Shown here: piece after piece, positions 31,788 to 40,634 of the stretch
How the letters are laid out: every line of letters starts with the position of its first letter
Position numbering within the stretch: position 1 is the first letter of the stretch
DNA from: JAJYIV01 sp964616135
GTDB lineage: Bacteria > Patescibacteriota > Patescibacteriia > UBA9934 > GWF2-40-263
Direction: 5' to 3'
DNA: 64,000 nucleotides
NCBI GenBank assembly: GCA_964616135.1
Contig: CAZTTQ010000002.1
Span: 1-64,000, forward strand
Made by a program: the position numbers and the translations under genes
Notes under the pieces: model-generated
What the model was told of the DNA's origin: nothing
The model's database searches: none
Seen by the model: the letters and a program-made list of their open reading frames with translations, nothing else

Positions 31788-33192
31788 ATTCCACTTCCAC
31801 CAAGTCGAACCCGCGGCCATGTTCCGCCCCAAGGACAACGGCGAGGCGCATGCCGGCTTTGATGAGACCCTCCTTGCGCAGATGGGCAAGCGCTTTCTTT
31901 AACAGGGCCTTCGGCTCCTTTCCCGGAAGCACGATCGGCCGAACCCCCCAACGGATGTTGTTCTGCTGGGCCAGTGTGTCATTAGGAGCCACCAGGAACA
32001 GCGGGACCTCCGGATGGGCCATATGGAGCCGTTCGCTCCACGGGGCAAGCGTCAGGGACGCGACGACGCCGTCAATGTGCCGGCCGGTCGCCAAGGATTT
32101 GAGCGCCTGGGCGACGGATACTTCCAGTGCCTGCGGACGCGGGCGGATGGGAGCAATGTCGTCGTACGGCGATTTTTCCGCCTCACGGATGATGCGAGCC
32201 ATGGTCGCGACGGATTCCACCGGGTATTTCCCGCTGGCCGTCTCGCCGGAAAGCATCGTGGCGTCCGTATGGTCGAACACGGCGTTCGCGACGTCGGACA
32301 CCTCCGCGCGGGTCGGGCGCGGATTGCGGATCATGGAGTCCAACATCTGGGTGGCGACAACGACGGGCTTCCCCGCCAACCGCGCTAAATCCACGATGGC
32401 CTTTTGGCGGACCGGCACGGCCTCCGCCGGAATTTCCACGCCCAGGTCGCCGCGGGCGACCATGACGCCGTCCGCCTCCGCGAGGATTTCCTCAAACCGC
32501 TCCACGGCCTCGTGTTTTTCAATCTTCACCATGATGCGCGGGGGCACGCGATTTTTAGAAGCCCCTTTCACCAGGCGTCGCAGGGCACGGACGTCGTCCG
32601 GGGACGTGACAAAGGATAAGGCGAGCCAATCCGCCCCGATCCCCGTGGCGAACACCGCGTCCGCCTTGTCTTTGGCAGTCAACGCCGGCACGCGCAGGGT
32701 GGTGTCCGGAAAGTTCATACCCTTGTGGGAGAACAAGGTCCCGCCATTGATAACCTTGGCGCGGATTTCCTTGCCATGGATGGCAACGACGCGCACTTGG
32801 TACAAGCCGTCTTCAATCAAGATACGATGGCCAACCTGAACGTCCGTATGGAGGCCCTTGTACGTCACGGGAATGACGCTTCCCTTGTACGTATCCACGG
32901 CCGTCGAAAAGGTGACGGATGTTCCCGTTTTCATTTCAACCCCCTGTTCCGGCATGGTGCCAAGACGGATTTTTGGTCCCTGGAGATCCGCCAGCACAGC
33001 GACCGGCTCCCCAACCTTTGCAGCGGCGGCACGCACATGCGTATACAACACCGCGTGTTCCGCGTGGGTGCCGTGCGAGAAGTTGAGCCGCGCGACGTTC
33101 ATACCCGCGCGCATGAGCGCGAGAAGCGCGGACGGGGTGTGCGAAGAGGGACCGATGGTGCAGACGATTTTTGTATGTTTGGCAGGAACCAT
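31786..33192 (-). CDS. pyk: Pyruvate kinase
   Basis: 468 aa from ATG 33192. TKIVCTIGPSSHTPSALLALMRAGMNVARLNFSHG, LADLQGPKIRLG, the active-site Lys segment PPRIMVKIEKHEAVERFEEILAEADGVMVARGDLGVEIP (in parts) and ATQMLDSMIRNPRPTRAEVSDVANAV are all conserved. It makes ATP and pyruvate from phosphoenolpyruvate. The C-terminal domain is present, so it is full length. It starts one base after the htrA stop (TAATATG), so the two genes are translationally coupled. Last gene before the terminator at 31748. Confidence 0.97.
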   Translation of the reverse strand: MVPAKHTKIVCTIGPSSHTPSALLALMRAGMNVARLNFSHGTHAEHAVLYTHVRAAAAKVGEPVAVLADLQGPKIRLGTMPEQGVEMKTGTSVTFSTAVDTYKGSVIPVTYKGLHTDVQVGHRILIEDGLYQVRVVAIHGKEIRAKVINGGTLFSHKGMNFPDTTLRVPALTAKDKADAVFATGIGADWLALSFVTSPDDVRALRRLVKGASKNRVPPRIMVKIEKHEAVERFEEILAEADGVMVARGDLGVEIPAEAVPVRQKAIVDLARLAGKPVVVATQMLDSMIRNPRPTRAEVSDVANAVFDHTDATMLSGETASGKYPVESVATMARIIREAEKSPYDDIAPIRPRPQALEVSVAQALKSLATGRHIDGVVASLTLAPWSERLHMAHPEVPLFLVAPNDTLAQQNNIRWGVRPIVLPGKEPKALLKKALAHLRKEGLIKAGMRLAVVLGAEHGRGFDLVEVE

Positions 33193-33193
33193 A

Positions 33194-34375
33194 TTAGGAA
33201 GCGGGATTGGTCGGGAATTCACGGAGCGTCGCCTCCAGGGTAAGTTCTTTTGTCCCGCGCAGCACGCGGAGAGCCACCGACTGGCCGGGCATGCACTGCG
33301 CGATATAGGCGCTCAGGGACAGCGTATCTCCCAGCACTTGGCCGTCGATGGACAGGACCACGTCCCCGTTCTGTAGGCCGGCCGCGGCCGCGGGGCCGTC
33401 GTCCGCAACGGCATTCTCCGCCCCCGGCGCACGGGAACCGACCAGGGCGCCACGACGGACCGTCAGGCCTTCCGCCGTCGCCGTTTCATCATCCAACATG
33501 GCGTACCGGACGCCGAGCCACGGACGCACGATGCGCCCGTAGCGTTCCACGTCCGTCACGGCCTTTTTCAATTCGTTTACGGGAATGGCAAACCCGATGG
33601 ACTGGCCGTCATGGCTGACGGCGGTGTTCATGCCGACCACCTCCCCAAGCAAGTTGAGCAACGGTCCGCCCGAATTGCCAGGATTGATGGCGGCGTCCGT
33701 CTGGATAGCGCGCTCGATGACATCCCCGGCCATCCCGGGGTCCCCGGCAACCACGCGGCGGTTCACCCCGGACACGACGCCCTTGGTGACGGTGTTGTGG
33801 AAGGCGGAGAGCGTGTTGCCCACCGCGATAACCGTCTGGCCGGCACGCACCGCGTCTGAATCGCCCAGGACCACCACGGGATACCCGCTGCCGGACACGC
33901 GTAATAACGCGACGTCCAGGAACGGGTCAACGGAGATAAGCTTGGCCGGCAATTCCGCCCCGTCGTTGGTCAGAACAGTAAAAAAGGCCGTCGGTTCGGA
34001 GACGACGTGCCGATTGGTCACGATAAGGCCGTCAGCGGAGACAAGAAACCCCGTGCCGCCGCCGAGAACCACGGCGCTTTTCCCGTCGGAGGAAAGACGC
34101 TTGATGACGACGCTGACGACGGCGGGGCGCACCTGGTCCACGACCGAAATGGTCGCCTGTTCGTCCTCCATAGGGCCCAATTCCGAAGAACCTTGGACGG
34201 GTGCCGCGTTCGCGCGACCCGCACCCCACGCAAGCAAGGCCGTGTCCGTGCCGCGCCATGCACCAGCGATCAGCGACGCAGAGACCGCACCTGATACGGC
34301 ACCGATGATCGCCGAAAACGCCATGGATGCGACCATGACGGTTTGCGTATTGGACGACTTCCCCCGTGTAGCCAT
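33194..34375 (-). CDS. htrA: HtrA/DegP-type serine protease with PDZ domain
   Basis: 393 aa. N-terminal membrane helix (~12-40). Trypsin-like domain with an intact triad: His123 in TNRHVVS, Asp154 in DPFLDVALLRV, Ser235 in NPGNSGGPLL. One PDZ domain follows (~290-385, RGALVGSRAPGAENAVADDGPAAAAGLQNGDVVLSIDG in parts). It degrades misfolded envelope proteins. Upstream partner of pyk in a two-gene operon. Serves as the reference for the dead paralogue at 23663-24697. Confidence 0.95.
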   Translation of the reverse strand: MATRGKSSNTQTVMVASMAFSAIIGAVSGAVSASLIAGAWRGTDTALLAWGAGRANAAPVQGSSELGPMEDEQATISVVDQVRPAVVSVVIKRLSSDGKSAVVLGGGTGFLVSADGLIVTNRHVVSEPTAFFTVLTNDGAELPAKLISVDPFLDVALLRVSGSGYPVVVLGDSDAVRAGQTVIAVGNTLSAFHNTVTKGVVSGVNRRVVAGDPGMAGDVIERAIQTDAAINPGNSGGPLLNLLGEVVGMNTAVSHDGQSIGFAIPVNELKKAVTDVERYGRIVRPWLGVRYAMLDDETATAEGLTVRRGALVGSRAPGAENAVADDGPAAAAGLQNGDVVLSIDGQVLGDTLSLSAYIAQCMPGQSVALRVLRGTKELTLEATLREFPTNPAS

Positions 34376-34394
34376 AGATCCTCAAATCACGGAC

Positions 34395-34423
34395 AGTATA
34401 GCGCAAAAAGAAATCCGCCCCAA
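34395..34423 (-). promoter_or_regulatory. Promoter of htrA-pyk inside the ftsZ terminator
   Basis: Minus strand: TTGGGG (34423-34418), 17-base spacer, TATACT (34400-34395). The -35 is part of the ftsZ terminator loop and stem. Confidence 0.55.
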
Positions 34424-34434
34424 CGGGCGGATTT
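34411..34434 (-). terminator. Terminator after ftsZ
   Basis: AAATCCGCCC (34411-34420), CAAC loop, GGGCGGATTT (34425-34434). Confidence 0.85.
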
Positions 34435-34436
34435 GC

Positions 34437-35774
34437 TTACATCATCTTTTTTCTGATAAACGCCGGAATCTCCAGTTCGTCTTCCGGTTCCGCCGGTGGG
34501 GCCGGCGGCGGAGACGGCGGACGCAGCGTGGCCGGTTTCATGACCGGGCGCGGCGCGGGAGGCGGCATCATCGGCTGCGGAGGAGGGGGTGGGGGCGGAG
34601 CCACCGGTTCCATACTCCGCGGTTCCAGGCGGCGCATGGGCGGGGCCTGGTACGCCGGTTCCTCCGGGACGACCGCGCGGGGCGGTGCCGACGGCGGTTG
34701 GTACGGGATCTTCCGGACGGCCGGACGGTCGTCCTCCCGCGGACGCAGGAATGGCGATGCCGGGGCCCACGTACCCTGGGCTTGAAGTTCCACAACGCCC
34801 GGGGCCGTCATGCGGCGGTCACGGCTGTCAAAGCCCGTAGCGACCACCGTAATGCGGATTTCGTCCTTCATGTCTTCATCAATGTTGGCGCCGAAGATGA
34901 CCTTGGCGTCCTCATCCGCCGAAGACGTAATGACCTTGGCCGCCTCCGCCACCTCATGCATGCCCAGGTTGGAGCCGCCCGTAATGGTAAACAGGATGCC
35001 TTTTGCCCCGTCGATGGAAAGTTCCAAGAGCGGCGAAGCAATCGCCTGCTTGGCCGCGTCAATGGCGCGGTTTTCCCCGCTGGCCTTGCCAATGCCCATG
35101 AGGGCCGAACCGGAATTGGCCATGATGGCGCGCACGTCGGCAAAATCGACGTTGATGAGGGACGGCACGGTGATGATTTCCGCGATTCCCTGCACCCCCT
35201 GGCGCAACACGTCGTCCACGATGCGGAAGGCTTCCACCAAGGACGTTTTCTTATCAATGATCTGCAGCACGCGGTCGTTTGGGATGGTAATGATGGAGTC
35301 CACGTACTGGGACAGCTTTTCAAACCCTTCCTCCGCGATGCGGCGGCGCTGCGCGCCTTCAAACGAAAACGGCTTGGTCACGACCGCGATGGTCAGCGCC
35401 CCGAGCTCCTTGGCGATCTTGGCCACTTCAGGGATGGAACCCGTACCCGTGCCGCCGCCCAACCCGCAGGTCAAGAAAACCATGTCGGCCCCCGTAAGCG
35501 CCGTACGGATTTCATTCTGGTTTTCCTCTGCCGCACGGGACCCGATGTCCGGGTTCATGCCGGCGCCCAAGCCGCGCGTGACGGTCTTGCCAATGGCAAT
35601 CTTAATGGGAGCCAAGTTCTGGTTAAGTGCCTGGAGATCCGTGTTGATGGCGATAAAATCAACCCCCTTGATGTTATCGGTGATCATGCGGTTTACCGCG
35701 GATCCGCCGCCGCCTCCGAGGCCGACGACTTTGATCTTGGCAAACGTCTCAATGCCGGGTTTGACTTCGCCCAT
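34437..35774 (-). CDS. ftsZ: Cell division protein FtsZ
   Basis: 445 aa. GTP-binding tubulin-like domain with the signature GGGTGTGS (~106-113), an N-terminal KIKVVGLGGGGGSAVNRM loop, and the T7 synergy loop INVDFADVRAIM carrying the catalytic Asp. A Pro-rich linker (~330-425) precedes the conserved C-terminal peptide DELEIPAFIRKKMM, which binds FtsA and other partners. Polymerises into the division ring. It lies after ftsA with a 157-base spacer that contains its own promoter. Intact and full length. Confidence 0.98.
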   Translation of the reverse strand: MGEVKPGIETFAKIKVVGLGGGGGSAVNRMITDNIKGVDFIAINTDLQALNQNLAPIKIAIGKTVTRGLGAGMNPDIGSRAAEENQNEIRTALTGADMVFLTCGLGGGTGTGSIPEVAKIAKELGALTIAVVTKPFSFEGAQRRRIAEEGFEKLSQYVDSIITIPNDRVLQIIDKKTSLVEAFRIVDDVLRQGVQGIAEIITVPSLINVDFADVRAIMANSGSALMGIGKASGENRAIDAAKQAIASPLLELSIDGAKGILFTITGGSNLGMHEVAEAAKVITSSADEDAKVIFGANIDEDMKDEIRITVVATGFDSRDRRMTAPGVVELQAQGTWAPASPFLRPREDDRPAVRKIPYQPPSAPPRAVVPEEPAYQAPPMRRLEPRSMEPVAPPPPPPPQPMMPPPAPRPVMKPATLRPPSPPPAPPAEPEDELEIPAFIRKKMM

Positions 35775-35837
35775 AATTCAAGCTGAACACTTTATGTATT
35801 CGCTTCGGTTCCGGAGCCGCACAAAAAGTCTTCAACA

Positions 35838-35866
35838 ACTTTAGGGTTGCGGGCCTCCAATGTCAA
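35838..35866 (-). promoter_or_regulatory. Promoter of ftsZ
   Basis: Minus strand: perfect TTGACA (35866-35861), 17-base spacer, TAAAGT (35843-35838); ~60-base leader. A second TTGACA occurs ~20 bases upstream. Confidence 0.75.
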
Positions 35867-35892
35867 GCGAAAAGACGAAGTGTCAAGGGGGC

Positions 35893-35920
35893 AAAAAATG
35901 GGCCCTTCCGGAACCCATTT
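35893..35920 (-). terminator. Terminator after ftsA
   Basis: AAATGGG (35896-35902) pairs with CCCATTT (35914-35920), followed on the minus strand by a T tract (35898-35893). Confidence 0.7.
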
Positions 35921-35931
35921 CCGCGCCGCGT

Positions 35932-37191
35932 TTAAGGTTTTAAGGAGGAAAAAAGCTTCTTAATGCCATCCGCGATTTTCCCCACGCCTTTTAGCTTGCC
36001 GAACACGTTACTCATCCCCTTGCCGCCACCGGCGCCACGGATATTGCGACCCCAAAGGACCAGGCCGACGGAGGTGGAAAACGCGGGGTCGTGCGCGCGA
36101 TCGATGACGGAGCTGATGCCGAGGGCGGAACTGATCGTGACAGGCAAACGGAACGCGTCCTTTGCCGCCTCTACGCACCCGCCGATCTTGACCCCACCGC
36201 CGGTCAACACGACACCGGCCGGAAGAAGCCCTGAGCGCTCCACCTTGCGCAGTTCCGCGTCTACCTTTTCAAAAATCTCCTGCATGCGCGCCTGGGTGAT
36301 TTCCGCGACGAAGGCCCGGTCCACCATCTCCGCGCCTTCTACGCCGAATTCGGCCAGGTCGATCTGTTCCTTTTTTCCCACCGTGTCCGTGAGACAGGTA
36401 GCGTAACGGATTTTGACTTGTTCCGCGACATCCATGGACGTGCGCAGCCCCATGGCCAAGTCCCGCGTGACGTAGTCGCTTCCCACCGGCAGCACCGCCG
36501 TGTGGAGGATGTCCCCTTCTTCAAAGACCGCCAACGTCGTCGTCGTAGAACCGACGTTTACGACGCACACGCCCAGCTCTTTTTGGCGGGATGTCAGGCA
36601 CGCTTCTGCCGTGGCCAACACGGAGAATACCAAATCTTCAATGTCCAAACCGGTGCGGTATACGCACTTGGTCAGGTTCTTAATGTGCGAACCGAGGCCT
36701 TGGATGATAAGCGCGTCCACTTCCAAGCGGGTCCCGTGCATACCGACGGGATCCTTAATGCCGCGCTGGCCGTCCACGATGAAACTTTTGGGGATGACGT
36801 GGACGATCTCAAAGTTGGGAGGCGTCGCGACCGTGCGGGCCGCCTCAATAGCGCGTTCCACGTCTTCTTCCCGGATCTCTCCGTCCGGACGGGCGACGCC
36901 GACGACGCCGCGGCTTTCTTGGGCCAACATCTGGGTACCCGAGATGGCCACCCAAGCGGCATTGATCGGAAGCCCTGTAAGACGCTCCGCTTGTTCAAGG
37001 GCTTTTGAGACGGAAGAGACCGCTTCTTCAATGTCCGTAACGGACCCCTTGGCGACGCCACCGGAGGGAACCTCAACAGCCCCAATGACATGGAGATGGT
37101 CCTTGGATTCGGAGCCTGGCACGGTCTTGCCGACCGCGATGCGGACGGCGTAAGCGCCGATGTCCAGACCCGCGTAAATTTCTTCCGCCAT
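35932..37191 (-). CDS. ftsA: Cell division protein FtsA
   Basis: 419 aa. Actin-fold ATPase: phosphate-1 motif EIYAGLDIGAYAVRIAVG, phosphate-2 region VCVVNVGSTTTTLAVFEEG, adenosine loop GVVLTGGGVKIGG, and the SHS2 1C domain (IVHVIPKSFIVDGQRGIKDP). It ends in a short amphipathic Lys-rich helix (KIADGIKKLFSSLKP) that should bind the membrane and tether FtsZ. Precedes ftsZ, the standard order. TTGCGG-N18-TATACT (37243-37214, minus) lies upstream; the leader before the ATG is pyrimidine-rich. Confidence 0.97.
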   Translation of the reverse strand: MAEEIYAGLDIGAYAVRIAVGKTVPGSESKDHLHVIGAVEVPSGGVAKGSVTDIEEAVSSVSKALEQAERLTGLPINAAWVAISGTQMLAQESRGVVGVARPDGEIREEDVERAIEAARTVATPPNFEIVHVIPKSFIVDGQRGIKDPVGMHGTRLEVDALIIQGLGSHIKNLTKCVYRTGLDIEDLVFSVLATAEACLTSRQKELGVCVVNVGSTTTTLAVFEEGDILHTAVLPVGSDYVTRDLAMGLRTSMDVAEQVKIRYATCLTDTVGKKEQIDLAEFGVEGAEMVDRAFVAEITQARMQEIFEKVDAELRKVERSGLLPAGVVLTGGGVKIGGCVEAAKDAFRLPVTISSALGISSVIDRAHDPAFSTSVGLVLWGRNIRGAGGGKGMSNVFGKLKGVGKIADGIKKLFSSLKP

Positions 37192-37213
37192 AGCCGAGGG
37201 GAGAATTGTCGTC

Positions 37214-37243
37214 AGTATAGCGCAAAGCGCGTGAACACCGCAA
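37214..37243 (-). promoter_or_regulatory. Promoter of ftsA
   Basis: Minus strand: TTGCGG (37243-37238), 18-base spacer, TATACT (37219-37214). Confidence 0.55.
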
Positions 37244-37251
37244 AAACCGTT

Positions 37252-37614
37252 TTACAGGTACGGCCGCACGTACGGAAGGAAAATCAAGGTGCCGATAATG
37301 GCCGCGGCCGTGGCAACGAACAGGACCGTGGCAGCCATAAGGTCTTTTACGTCACGGACCATGGGGTGGACGCGGGGCTTGAAGGCGTCAGCGAGGCGCT
37401 CAAACACGCTGTTGATGAGTTCAAGCACGAGCACGGCCCCGACGAGGAACACGAGAACGATCCACTCGGACGTGCGCACCTTGAACACCCAAGCGGCGGA
37501 CAACACGACCACTCCAGCAACCAGCTGGAGGCGGAAACTCAATTCTTGTTCAAACGCCACGACCACGCCCCGGAAGGCGTGACGGAAGCTTTGGAACAAG
37601 CGTGGGGTGTTCAT
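37252..37614 (-). CDS. dgkA: Diacylglycerol/undecaprenol kinase (DgkA family)
   Basis: 120 aa, family length. Three membrane helices. Family signatures are FRHAFRGVVVAFEQELSFRLQ, ELINSVFERLADAF (Glu in the active-site ELINT-like motif) and VRDVKDLMAATVLF. In Gram-positive-type bacteria this family phosphorylates undecaprenol, recycling the lipid carrier used for wall and surface glycan synthesis, which fits the polysaccharide genes in this window. Its ATG overlaps the ybeY stop by 4 bases. Confidence 0.92.
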   Translation of the reverse strand: MNTPRLFQSFRHAFRGVVVAFEQELSFRLQLVAGVVVLSAAWVFKVRTSEWIVLVFLVGAVLVLELINSVFERLADAFKPRVHPMVRDVKDLMAATVLFVATAAAIIGTLIFLPYVRPYL

Positions 37615-38054
37615 AGGCGGGAATCAATGGAGAGTCCATCCAAGATCCGTTTCTGCAACGGGAACATTCGGGCGGCGTCGCGAGGGCGTTCATGGTCGAA
37701 CCCGTGGAGGTGCAGCAGTCCGTGCACCAGGAGAAACAACAGCTCCTCACGCACACCGTGACCGAGTTCTTTTGCCTGACGAAGTGCCTGTGGATAGCAC
37801 AGCAGTACTTCCCCAAGCAAATCCCCTTCGTCCAGATTAAACGAAAGCACGTCAGTCACCTTGTCCTTGTCGCGATACTGGCGGTTCAGGCGGCGGATAT
37901 CCGCCTCAGATACGAACGCGGCGGACACGTGGGCGTCCCGCTTCAGTCCGAGGGCGCGGGCCACGGCACGACAGACGCGTTCCACATCTGCTTGAGGCAG
38001 GCATTGCCCGCCTCGGACGAGACGTTGGTTCAATTCCACCCGGATCGTTGCCAT
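37611..38054 (-). CDS. ybeY: Endoribonuclease YbeY
   Basis: 147 aa. The zinc-binding motif HGLLHLHGFDH (His111, His115, His121) is complete, and LNRQYRDKDKVTDVLSFNLDE is the other conserved block. Acts in 16S rRNA 3'-end maturation and ribosome quality control. It is the sixth gene of the long operon headed by the pilin-fusion genes and overlaps dgkA, a common ybeY-dgkA pair. Confidence 0.95.
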   Translation of the reverse strand: MATIRVELNQRLVRGGQCLPQADVERVCRAVARALGLKRDAHVSAAFVSEADIRRLNRQYRDKDKVTDVLSFNLDEGDLLGEVLLCYPQALRQAKELGHGVREELLFLLVHGLLHLHGFDHERPRDAARMFPLQKRILDGLSIDSRL

Positions 38055-38072
38055 AAACCTTCCTCAGCGCCG

Positions 38073-39089
38073 TTACTTCAGCGCCAAGCCGTTCAGGATC
38101 ATCTTAAACGTCTGGAGGTAATCCACCGTGCCTTTGATACCTGTGTCGAAATGGAAGATCAGCACGGAAACGCCGCGATCCACGTAAATCGTCAGGCCAT
38201 CCTCCGTCTGCAGTGTCTTCACGCCGCTTTTGGTCGTGGACGGACGCACGGTCACGGATTGGTTCTGCGCGGCGTACCACGCATCCAATGTCTGAGCAGC
38301 ATCCGTTTTGTCCTCTGCGGAAACCGTCAAGGACTCCCCCGTCGTCAAGGAAAACACGGCGTCACGCGGATCGGCGACGGACGGCGTCACGGTCCACGCC
38401 GTCGGATACGGCATTGAATACAAGAGTTCGCCAGGGGCTGCTTCGACAAAATAGACTCTGAGCAATCCGGCATCCGACAACGTGGAGGGAGACGGCTGGG
38501 TGGGATTGTAACCGTGGAACACCTCATTCCCATCCAGGAACCCGTCCGCGTCCGTGTCGGGCAGCCCCGGATCGGACGCATAGAGCAGACGTTCCTCCAG
38601 ATCAGAAAGACCATCACTGTCCCCGTCTGGTCCCGGCCGCGTGCCCGCGGGGAACGGATTGGGATCCGCGGGCGTCGGGTCCGTCACAATGGGCGGCGTG
38701 ACGACTACGGGCGTAGTCACGGGCGGCGTAGACGTGTCAGGGGGTGTCGTTGGGACCACGTCCGACGGCTGAGACAGCGTCCGGAAGGCAAAGAACCCGC
38801 CAATGCCAAGCGCCAAGAGCAGGAGAAGGCCCACCAAGGCGAACGCCTTCCCTTTTGGCTTACCGTGGGACGGCGGGGCAATGGGTTTTGGCGGCTGCGG
38901 CTTAGGCGGCAACGGCACCGGCGGACGCGCCACGACCGGGGCCGGTTTGGGGTCTTCTTTTTTGGGTTCAGCCATGGCCAAACCAACCGCCCCGCCACGG
39001 TAACGCTCCGGCATCACGAATACGCGCGGTTCCGGAAGGACCTTGGGGAGATCCGCGGGCGTTTGCATGGCGGAATTAGGCGGGGCCAT
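38073..39089 (-). CDS. Membrane-anchored protein with thrombospondin-type-3 repeats
   Basis: 338 aa. Cytoplasmic Pro/Lys-rich N-terminus (~75 residues), one membrane helix (AFALVGLLLLLALGIGGFFAF), a Pro/Thr-rich spacer, then two Ca-binding TSP3-type repeats (DGDSDGLSDLEERL, DTDADGFLDGNEVFHGYNP). A ~150-residue beta-rich C-terminal domain follows. Acidic DxDxDG motifs imply calcium-stabilised rigid rods outside the membrane. It shares architecture with the next two genes. Eleven bases separate it from the 210-aa gene. Confidence 0.85.
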   Translation of the reverse strand: MAPPNSAMQTPADLPKVLPEPRVFVMPERYRGGAVGLAMAEPKKEDPKPAPVVARPPVPLPPKPQPPKPIAPPSHGKPKGKAFALVGLLLLLALGIGGFFAFRTLSQPSDVVPTTPPDTSTPPVTTPVVVTPPIVTDPTPADPNPFPAGTRPGPDGDSDGLSDLEERLLYASDPGLPDTDADGFLDGNEVFHGYNPTQPSPSTLSDAGLLRVYFVEAAPGELLYSMPYPTAWTVTPSVADPRDAVFSLTTGESLTVSAEDKTDAAQTLDAWYAAQNQSVTVRPSTTKSGVKTLQTEDGLTIYVDRGVSVLIFHFDTGIKGTVDYLQTFKMILNGLALK

Positions 39090-39100
39090 AAGGGAAAAGG

Positions 39101-39733
39101 TTACGGGGTAGCGGGAGGAACCGTGAGCAGCTTACCGGGGCCTGCCGGGTTGTACCCGTTGCGTACTTCACTGCCATCCGGATACGTGTCTCCGTCCGTA
39201 TCCGCCTTGAGCGGATCCGTCTTGTAGATGACGACTTCTTCCCGATCATTCAGTCCATCCGCATCCGTGTCGTTCTGGGTGGAATCCGTACCCAGCCCCG
39301 CCTCCGCCACGTCGCTCAATCCGTCTTTATCTGTATCAACCTCGGGGACGATGGCGGGAGTGGGAACCACGGGAACGATCGGCGTCGGTTCCGGAGCGAC
39401 CGGTTCAGGAGTGGTACCGCCCAGGTTCACCTCTTCCGGAGTCAGGCGACCGCCCGTCGGAGCCGGGACCTGGTCTTGCGGTACGACCGGCTCCTTGGTG
39501 CCGAGCAGCGAGTACGAAAGGTACCCGGCGGCGCCGACAACGACCGCCGTACCGAGGATGATAAGAAGCAGCTTGGTTCCCGACATGCCGCCGGCGTGCA
39601 CGGGTTCCGCCGAAGGAAGCGGCGAAGGCGCGGCGGCCGGAGCCGACGAAGGACGCCCCATGCCGCCCGTGGGAGGAGCCGGCGTCGGCACGTCGGTTCC
39701 GGCAAACATGTCCTCTGGTTCTTTATCAAACAT
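39101..39733 (-). CDS. Membrane-anchored TSP3 protein with C-terminal NGYNPAGPGKL
   Basis: 210 aa. Pro-rich cytoplasmic N-terminus, one membrane helix (LLLIILGTAVVVGAAGYLSYSLL), a Pro-rich extracytoplasmic spacer, then three TSP3-like repeats (DTDKDGLSDVAEAGLG, DTDADGLNDREEVVIY, DTDGDTYPDGSEV). It ends NGYNPAGPGKLLTV, nearly identical to the end of the 274-aa protein. No enzyme motif. Likely a calcium-dependent extracellular stalk or partner of the pilin-headed proteins. Confidence 0.85.
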   Translation of the reverse strand: MFDKEPEDMFAGTDVPTPAPPTGGMGRPSSAPAAAPSPLPSAEPVHAGGMSGTKLLLIILGTAVVVGAAGYLSYSLLGTKEPVVPQDQVPAPTGGRLTPEEVNLGGTTPEPVAPEPTPIVPVVPTPAIVPEVDTDKDGLSDVAEAGLGTDSTQNDTDADGLNDREEVVIYKTDPLKADTDGDTYPDGSEVRNGYNPAGPGKLLTVPPATP

Positions 39734-39750
39734 ATCGGGGAAATTGTACC

Positions 39751-40575
39751 TTAGCTGCCCGTCGTTACCAACTTGCCGGGACCGGCCGGGTTAAAGCCGT
39801 TTTTCACTTCATCCCCATCCATGAAACCGTCCCCGTCCGTGTCCGCCTTATTGGGATTGGAGCCGTACAAGGTCTCGTCCGCGGCAACCAGCCCGTCCAG
39901 ATCAACGTCATCCACGACGAGTTCGCGGCACAGGTCTTGGAATTCCGTGACGATAGAGCCGCAGAGGGACGGGTCACGCTTGACGGCAGCCAGGTCAATC
40001 GTCTTCCGAGCCGCGCATTCTTCTGCGCGTTTTCCGCGGGCGGCGCAATTCGCCGCGGTCGTCGGCGCAACGGACTCGACGCACGCCGCGCGTTTAGCCT
40101 CATCCTTCACGGAAGCGCAGAGCGTTTCATCCGACGCATCCACGGCTTTTTGCAAGACGACGCCGTCCACGCACGTCGCGGCCAGGGCCGTATTCCCTAT
40201 TTGGGTACAGATCTTGGTGTCCCCCGTTTTCGCGGCGACGCCCCAAACGCAGTCATCCAGCGCAGCCGGATCTTTCAGGACCCTGCAGGCTTCCGGCGCG
40301 TTCATGGATTGGGCGGCAATATCGAGCAATGCCTTCTGGCACAAAGCGCGATCAGCGGAATCCACGCAGGCCCCGTCCGCCTTGGCGATTTCCGCCCGCA
40401 CGGTCTGTTGGCGGTCCACTAATTGTTGACGGGTGGAAGCGCCGCGCAGACGCCAGATGAATGCTCCCCCGCCCACGAGAACGACAGCCCCGAGCACGCC
40501 AAGAACCGGCTTCCATGGAAAACGCGGCGCCGGGGAGGGAACTTGATAGGGTTGCTGGTAGACGTATTCGTCCAT
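39751..40575 (-). CDS. Membrane-anchored Cys-rich protein with C-terminal TSP3 repeats
   Basis: 274 aa. Short cytoplasmic part, one membrane helix (VLGVLGAVVLVGGGAFIW), a ~150-residue helical domain with about ten Cys in a spaced pattern (ACVDSADRALCQKALLD, CVWGVAAKTGDTKICTQI, CAARGKRAEECAARK), then TSP3 repeats (DVDLDGLVAADETLYG, DTDGDGFMDGDEV) and the ending NGFNPAGPGKL. The Cys pattern suggests disulfide-braced helical hairpins outside the membrane. First of three related genes after the giant gene. Confidence 0.85.
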   Translation of the reverse strand: MDEYVYQQPYQVPSPAPRFPWKPVLGVLGAVVLVGGGAFIWRLRGASTRQQLVDRQQTVRAEIAKADGACVDSADRALCQKALLDIAAQSMNAPEACRVLKDPAALDDCVWGVAAKTGDTKICTQIGNTALAATCVDGVVLQKAVDASDETLCASVKDEAKRAACVESVAPTTAANCAARGKRAEECAARKTIDLAAVKRDPSLCGSIVTEFQDLCRELVVDDVDLDGLVAADETLYGSNPNKADTDGDGFMDGDEVKNGFNPAGPGKLVTTGS

Positions 40576-40634
40576 AAGGAGTTGGTCCGGTCATTCCCCT
40601 TCCCCTCCACGCGGAGAGGAAGGAAGGGAGCGGA

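Noticed and set aside
33585..35786. Long plus-strand frame over htrA and ftsZ
   Set aside because: It spans two well-identified genes and their terminator on the other strand.
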